A stretch of DNA of 9,748 bases from a bacterium (lineage in GTDB: Bacteria > Vulcanimicrobiota > CADAWZ01): assembly GCA_024409025.1 (NCBI GenBank), contig JAKSUM010000024.1:1-9748 (forward strand), in the 5' to 3' direction. The translations under genes and the position numbers were made by a program. The notes beneath the pieces were generated by a model, which made no database searches, was not told the origin of the DNA, and saw only the letters and a list, made by a program, of their open reading frames with translations. Positions 6,661 through 9,748 of the stretch are shown piece after piece. The first letter of the stretch is position 1. The number at the start of each line of letters is the position of its first letter.

Positions 6661-8478
6661 ATGAACAGCTTTAATTATATTGAAACAGAAATAAAAGAAG
6701 CAGCCTCGGCAATAAAGCAGGCACTTCTTATAAAAAGCGATATAGAGAAAGCGGCTTCATGCATAACAGAGGCAATTGAAGCCGGAGGAAAAATCTTCAT
6801 ATGCGGAAACGGGGGAAGCGCTGCAGACGCCCAGCATATGGCTGCGGAATTTACAGGCCGATTTGAATTGGAAAGAAAAGCAATGCCTGCAATAGCCCTG
6901 TCTGTCGACACGTCAGCCCTGACATCAATCTCAAATGACTATTCCTTTGAGGATGTTTTTGCAAGACAGCTTGAGGCTCTCGGAAGAAAAGGCGATGTCC
7001 TTATAGGCATATCGACATCGGGCAATTCCAAAAACGTCCTGAGGGCATTTGAAAAGGCGTCTGAGCTGGGAATATCGACAATAGCAATGACAGGGGCATC
7101 CGCAGGCCGTTCGGAAACTGCCGCTGACATAAAGATAAAGGTACCGGCGCAAAGGACCTGCAGAATTCAGGAAGCCCATGCCGTAATAATCCACATTCTC
7201 TGCGGAATAGCGGAAAAACATTTCAGGGCGTCAGAGGAGGCAAAGGCTGAAGCCAAGCGCCTTGAAGCGGAAGCCTCCGGCCAGTCTCCAAAGCCGCTGA
7301 ACATAGCAATATTCACAAACGCATACAAGCCCATAATAAGCGGAGTCGTGAACTGTATAGATCTGATGCGGAAATATCTTGAAAAGCAGGGACACAATGT
7401 ATACATATTCGCTCCGGCATATAACGGATATGAGGATCCTGCTGATGAAAAGGTCTTCAGATATCCGTCCGTAAACCTTACAAACAAGGTAAAATTTCCC
7501 GTGGCAATCGCATTCTCTCCAAAAGCGGAGAAATTCCTTTCCGAAAACAGGATAGACGTTATACACTGCCATCACCCGTTCATTCTTGGAGATGAAGGGG
7601 CAAAATGGGCGGCAAAGCTTAACATACCGTTATTCTATACGTTCCATACCCAGTATGAGATGTATTCACATTATATACCTCTTCCTCAGGACCTTGTAAA
7701 AACGGTATCAAAATCGGTGGTATCGGCATTTACGAAAAAATGCTCCGTCATAATAACTCCCGGAACGGCAATAGTCGATCTTCTGAAGGAGGACTACGGA
7801 ATTACCGACAATGTCGTATATATGAGGAATTCAATAGATACCGAGGCATTCAGACATCCTGACGGCTCTGCGATAAAAGAAAAATACGGCTTCAAGCCCG
7901 AAGAGAAGATTCTCATATACGTTGGCAGGATGGCTCCGGAAAAGAATCTTCCGTTCATGATAGACGCATTCAGAAAGATAAACAGCAAATGCCCTTCAAA
8001 ACTTATGATAATAGGGGAAGGTCCGGAGCTTGAAAATTTCAGGAAATATGCGTCTGAGCATGATCCGGAAGGCAGAATCATATTTACGGGCAGAGTTGAG
8101 TATGCGGACATTCCGGCATATTACGGAGCGGCGGATCTTTTTATAATGACCTCGACAACGGAAGTAAAGCCTCTCGCCCTGCTTGAAGCAATGGCCGCCG
8201 GACTTCCTATAGTTGCAGTATCAGCCTGCGGAGCTTCAGATACGGTCAACGACGGCATAAACGGATATCTGACGGAAGAAGACAGGGATGCTTTTGCGGA
8301 TAAGGTAATAGGGCTTCTTTCCGATAAGGACCTGCTCGAGTCAATGGGAAGGGAAGCCGAAAAAACGGCAGAAGAGTATTCCGGCGAAACCATATACGGA
8401 AAGCTCTCGGAGCTTTATGAAAGAGAAATAAACAGAAAAAGAAGGATGCACAGGTATTCAGGTCCTCTTGAAGGATAA
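6661..8478 (+). CDS. fusion: GmhA-like phosphoheptose isomerase (SIS) + GT4 glycosyltransferase
   Basis: A 605 aa single-frame fusion. The N-terminal 187 residues form a SIS domain of the GmhA type, which interconverts sedoheptulose-7-P and D-glycero-manno-heptose-7-P. GKIFICGNGGSAADAQHM (43-60) and GISTSGNS (116-123) are canonical, and all four GmhA zinc ligands are present: His59, Glu63, Gln170, His178. An Ala/Glu-rich linker (about 188-211) leads to a GT-B-fold GT4 enzyme (213-590). That domain has NIAIFTNAYKPIISGV, FHTQYEMYSHYIPLP (328-342), VGRMAPEKNL (421-430) and the E-x7-E motif (Glu501, Glu509). The GT half looks like diacylglycerol glucosyltransferases, so a lipid acceptor is likely but unproven. 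I chose ATG 6661 because AGGAAC precedes it; an in-frame TTG at 6631 has no visible ribosome binding site. GmhA alone does not make an activated sugar, so other heptose genes would be needed. Confidence 0.92.
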   Translation: MNSFNYIETEIKEAASAIKQALLIKSDIEKAASCITEAIEAGGKIFICGNGGSAADAQHMAAEFTGRFELERKAMPAIALSVDTSALTSISNDYSFEDVFARQLEALGRKGDVLIGISTSGNSKNVLRAFEKASELGISTIAMTGASAGRSETAADIKIKVPAQRTCRIQEAHAVIIHILCGIAEKHFRASEEAKAEAKRLEAEASGQSPKPLNIAIFTNAYKPIISGVVNCIDLMRKYLEKQGHNVYIFAPAYNGYEDPADEKVFRYPSVNLTNKVKFPVAIAFSPKAEKFLSENRIDVIHCHHPFILGDEGAKWAAKLNIPLFYTFHTQYEMYSHYIPLPQDLVKTVSKSVVSAFTKKCSVIITPGTAIVDLLKEDYGITDNVVYMRNSIDTEAFRHPDGSAIKEKYGFKPEEKILIYVGRMAPEKNLPFMIDAFRKINSKCPSKLMIIGEGPELENFRKYASEHDPEGRIIFTGRVEYADIPAYYGAADLFIMTSTTEVKPLALLEAMAAGLPIVAVSACGASDTVNDGINGYLTEEDRDAFADKVIGLLSDKDLLESMGREAEKTAEEYSGETIYGKLSELYEREINRKRRMHRYSGPLEG

Positions 8479-8510
8479 GATGCCAAAAATCAGCTTCCTT
8501 AAGGTGGTTT

Positions 8511-9008
8511 ATGGAATATATATTTCCGGGTCTCCTTGCGGCATCAGCAATATTTCTTGCCGTAAGGGAGAACAAGACAGAGAAAGAGCTCAGGGAAGCC
8601 TCCAAAATTCTTGAGAAAGCCGGAGGAGAGCCGTTTAAGCCCGATTACGCAAGACTGGGAAGACGATCAACAGGCATACTTCTCATGCTTATCTCGGCCG
8701 CATCAATAGCTGTTCTTATATACAGGATGAAGAGCGGGAATCTGGGACCGCAGGATCTCTATCTTCTTGCAGCAGCAGCCGGCATCATAATTCTTATAGT
8801 CCTAATCGGAGTATGGGACATAATTTCAGAAACCGGAAAGCTCAAAAGAAAAGCAGCAGAGCTCTGCAGAGAAGACTACAGTGCTCTCATGTCAGAAATT
8901 GAAAAAGCAAAAAGCAGGGAGTCAGAGAATGAATCCCGCAAAAACAGGCCTTTGGAAAACAAGGCAAAAAAAAGATATAAAAAATCCAAGGAAAAGCCAT
9001 CGGTTTGA
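8511..9008 (+). CDS. small three-TM membrane protein, function unknown
   Basis: I do not recognise this 165 aa protein. It has hydrophobic segments at about 2-18, 53-71 and 82-104. A charged stretch with conserved-looking helix character lies between the first two (EKELREASKILEKAGGEPF). The last 60 residues are a strongly charged, probably coiled-coil cytoplasmic tail ending in a lysine-rich run (KAKKRYKKSKEKP). AAGGTGG lies three bases upstream of the ATG. It begins 32 bases after the isomerase-glycosyltransferase fusion with no terminator between, so the two are probably co-transcribed. A role as a membrane partner of the glycosyltransferase is only a guess from position. The stop codon lies inside the -35 box of the def promoter. 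Confidence 0.8.
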   Translation: MEYIFPGLLAASAIFLAVRENKTEKELREASKILEKAGGEPFKPDYARLGRRSTGILLMLISAASIAVLIYRMKSGNLGPQDLYLLAAAAGIIILIVLIGVWDIISETGKLKRKAAELCREDYSALMSEIEKAKSRESENESRKNRPLENKAKKRYKKSKEKPSV

Positions 9009-9033
9009 CACAGCTCCTGTTTTGGAGTATAAT
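9005..9033 (+). promoter_or_regulatory. consensus sigma-70-type promoter of def
   Basis: TTGACA (9005-9010) and TATAAT (9028-9033) are both perfect matches to the sigma-70/sigma-A consensus, with the optimal 17-base spacer. The start would fall near 9040, about 50 bases before the def ATG. Such a full match suggests strong, housekeeping transcription unless repressed at the overlapping inverted repeat. Confidence 0.88.
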
Positions 9034-9061
9034 TAACCGAAAGGTTAAACCGCATGGTTAA
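9033..9061. promoter_or_regulatory. inverted-repeat operator candidate at the def promoter
   Basis: TTAACC (9033-9038), GAAA, GGTTAA (9043-9048) form a perfect six-base inverted repeat that starts at the last base of the -10 box. A third GGTTAA follows at 9056-9061, and an overlapping TTAAACC (9045-9051) also pairs with it. Because transcription would start near 9040, inside the first repeat, a DNA-binding site is more likely than an RNA hairpin for the first pair. The second pair (AACC GCAT GGTT, 9048-9059) could also form a small leader hairpin. No known regulator is recognised. Confidence 0.45.
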
Positions 9062-9088
9062 TTCTGTAGGTATTGAAAGGCGGAAAAA

Positions 9089-9628
9089 ATGGCATTAAGA
9101 CCGATTCGTCTTATAGGAGACGATGTTTTACGCAAAAAAGCTAAAAAGGTAGAAAGGGTCAATGATTTTATAAGAACCCTTCTTGACGATATGGCCGACA
9201 CAATGTACAAGCATGACGGCGTAGGCCTCGCGGGAAACCAGATAGGCGTTCTCAAGAGGGTCATAGTCGTTGATGACGGCGCAGGCCTTCTTCAGCTGGT
9301 CAATCCGGTAATAACCGAACAGAGCGGAAGCCAGACAGGCACAGAGGGATGCCTCAGCCTTCCGGACATATACGGAGACGTTGAGAGATACGATAAAATA
9401 ACGGTAAAGGCTCTTGACCACAGAGGCATAAAGGTCAAAATCGAAGCTGAAGGCTATCTTGCAAGAATACTGCAGCATGAGATAGACCATCTTGAAGGAA
9501 AAGTTTTTATCGACACCGCATCAAATATACATGAAGAAAAGGCGGCTTCATCAGAGGAAATAGCAGAAGATAAAGAGAGCAATGAGGAAGCTGTCAAGGA
9601 GAAATTGTTAAGCAATCCTATTGATTGA
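9089..9628 (+). CDS. def: peptide deformylase
   Basis: Peptide deformylase removes the N-formyl group from nascent proteins at the ribosome exit, using a metal ion (usually Fe2+). All three family motifs are present: GVGLAGNQIG (44-53, Gln51; the common GLAAPQ is GLAGNQ here), EGCLSLP (86-92) with metal ligand Cys88, and QHEIDHLEG (129-137) with ligands His130 and His134 and catalytic Glu131. At 179 aa the core ends near residue 143. The last 35 residues form an acidic, low-complexity tail (EEKAASSEEIAEDKESNEEA) that may be dispensable. The start has AGGCGG just upstream. It has its own consensus promoter. def is often followed by fmt, but here the next gene is a probable IS607 recombinase whose promoter overlaps the def stop, so the extreme C-terminus may have been altered by insertion. 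Confidence 0.97.
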   Translation: MALRPIRLIGDDVLRKKAKKVERVNDFIRTLLDDMADTMYKHDGVGLAGNQIGVLKRVIVVDDGAGLLQLVNPVITEQSGSQTGTEGCLSLPDIYGDVERYDKITVKALDHRGIKVKIEAEGYLARILQHEIDHLEGKVFIDTASNIHEEKAASSEEIAEDKESNEEAVKEKLLSNPID

Positions 9629-9654
9629 CAAATATGTGCAAATGTGTTTAAATA
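9625..9654 (+). promoter_or_regulatory. promoter of the terminal mobile-element gene
   Basis: TTGACA (9625-9630) is followed 18 bases later by TAAATA (9649-9654). A TATACT at 9653-9658 is a better -10 match but is 22 bases away. The spacer contains the near-repeats AAATATGTG and AAATGTG, which could be recombinase or regulator binding sites. The def stop codon TGA (9626-9628) is part of the -35 box. Confidence 0.55.
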
Positions 9655-9748
9655 TACTCAATAAGGTGTATTATGAACACATCTAATATCACGAATTATA
9701 AGCCAAAGGATTTTGCTGAATTATTAGGAGTTTCTGTTAAAACATTGC
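9629..9748 (+). mobile_element. left part of an IS607-family element (boundary uncertain)
   Basis: Called from the recombinase start that it contains and from the switch to AT-rich sequence with TTA, GTT and GCT codons, unlike the genes before it. IS607 elements move by a serine recombinase, usually make no target-site duplication and lack terminal inverted repeats, so the left end cannot be placed from this window. It could lie inside the last codons of def. The rest of the element, often with a tnpB gene, would be beyond the right edge. Confidence 0.55.
9673..9748 (+). CDS. tnpA: IS607-family serine recombinase TnpA, N-terminal HTH (partial)
   Basis: Twenty-five codons are visible, and the frame is cut by the window edge. 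After a short leader the residues YKPKDFAELLGVSVKTL match the MerR-like helix-turn-helix that opens IS607 TnpA proteins, which normally continue with a QRWD-type sequence and then a small serine resolvase domain. Those catalytic parts are not in view. AAGGTG lies four bases before the ATG. Any other MerR-type HTH protein is possible, but the PKDFAELLGVSVKTL pattern is typical of the transposon family. Codon use (TTA, GTT, GCT) is more AT-rich than in the genes upstream, consistent with transfer. Confidence 0.72.
   Translation, partial: MNTSNITNYKPKDFAELLGVSVKTL

Noticed and set aside
6931..7575. Several minus-strand open frames opposite the isomerase-glycosyltransferase fusion
   Set aside because: They overlap one another and the canonical fusion gene, and none shows a family motif or a credible start.
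8480..8614. Small 44-codon frame starting at ATG 8480 between the fusion gene and the membrane protein
   Set aside because: It overlaps the better-supported 165-residue gene in another frame and encodes no recognisable features; the Shine-Dalgarno at 8501 fits the longer gene.
9033..9059. Leader riboswitch or terminator-like hairpin before def
   Set aside because: The expected transcription start falls within the first repeat, stems are only four to six pairs, and there is no U-tract.
1..9748. CRISPR array, tRNA, rRNA, or defence system
   Set aside because: No regularly spaced repeats, tRNA-like cloverleaf, rRNA sequence, or known defence-gene motifs were seen in the window.

Overview
The window is a compact stretch of bacterial chromosome of moderate GC content by eye, with frequent ATA (Ile) and AGA/AGG (Arg) codons. 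It has separate secD and secF genes and a GmhA-type phosphoheptose isomerase domain. That domain is usually tied to heptose in LPS or surface glycans, so a Gram-negative-type envelope is likely but not proven. I cannot assign a phylum from sequence alone; the deformylase looks Clostridia-like, while SecD and SecF do not.

The left two thirds (about 70-6498) is read leftwards. In order of transcription it holds a two-TM membrane protein with a possible PH-like domain, a divergent type I phosphoribosyltransferase-like protein, a TerC-family membrane protein, tgt (queuosine tRNA-guanine transglycosylase), secD and secF. A strong intrinsic terminator lies between terC and tgt, and a bidirectional-looking terminator follows secF. 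tgt-secD-secF is the right part of the widespread queA-tgt-yajC-secD-secF cluster, but yajC is missing from its usual place. SecF is unusual in several ways: an extra N-terminal membrane segment, a much enlarged periplasmic domain, a charged Arg-rich C-terminal tail, and Asn in place of the conserved TM4 Asp used in proton coupling.

The right third is read rightwards from a divergent intergenic region of about 160 bases (6499-6660). First comes a single-ORF fusion of a GmhA-like sugar-phosphate isomerase to a GT4 glycosyltransferase resembling diacylglycerol glucosyltransferases. A small three-TM membrane protein follows. Then def (peptide deformylase) sits behind a perfect consensus sigma-70-type promoter overlapped by inverted GGTTAA/TTAACC half-sites. 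The window ends in the first 25 codons of what looks like the MerR-like HTH of an IS607-family serine recombinase. Its promoter begins inside the def stop codon, and it occupies the position where fmt often follows def.

Functionally, the leftward genes pair protein export (SecDF) with a TerC protein of a family linked to metalation of exported enzymes, plus tRNA modification. The rightward genes suggest surface or lipid glycosylation and N-terminal protein processing, followed by a mobile-element insertion.
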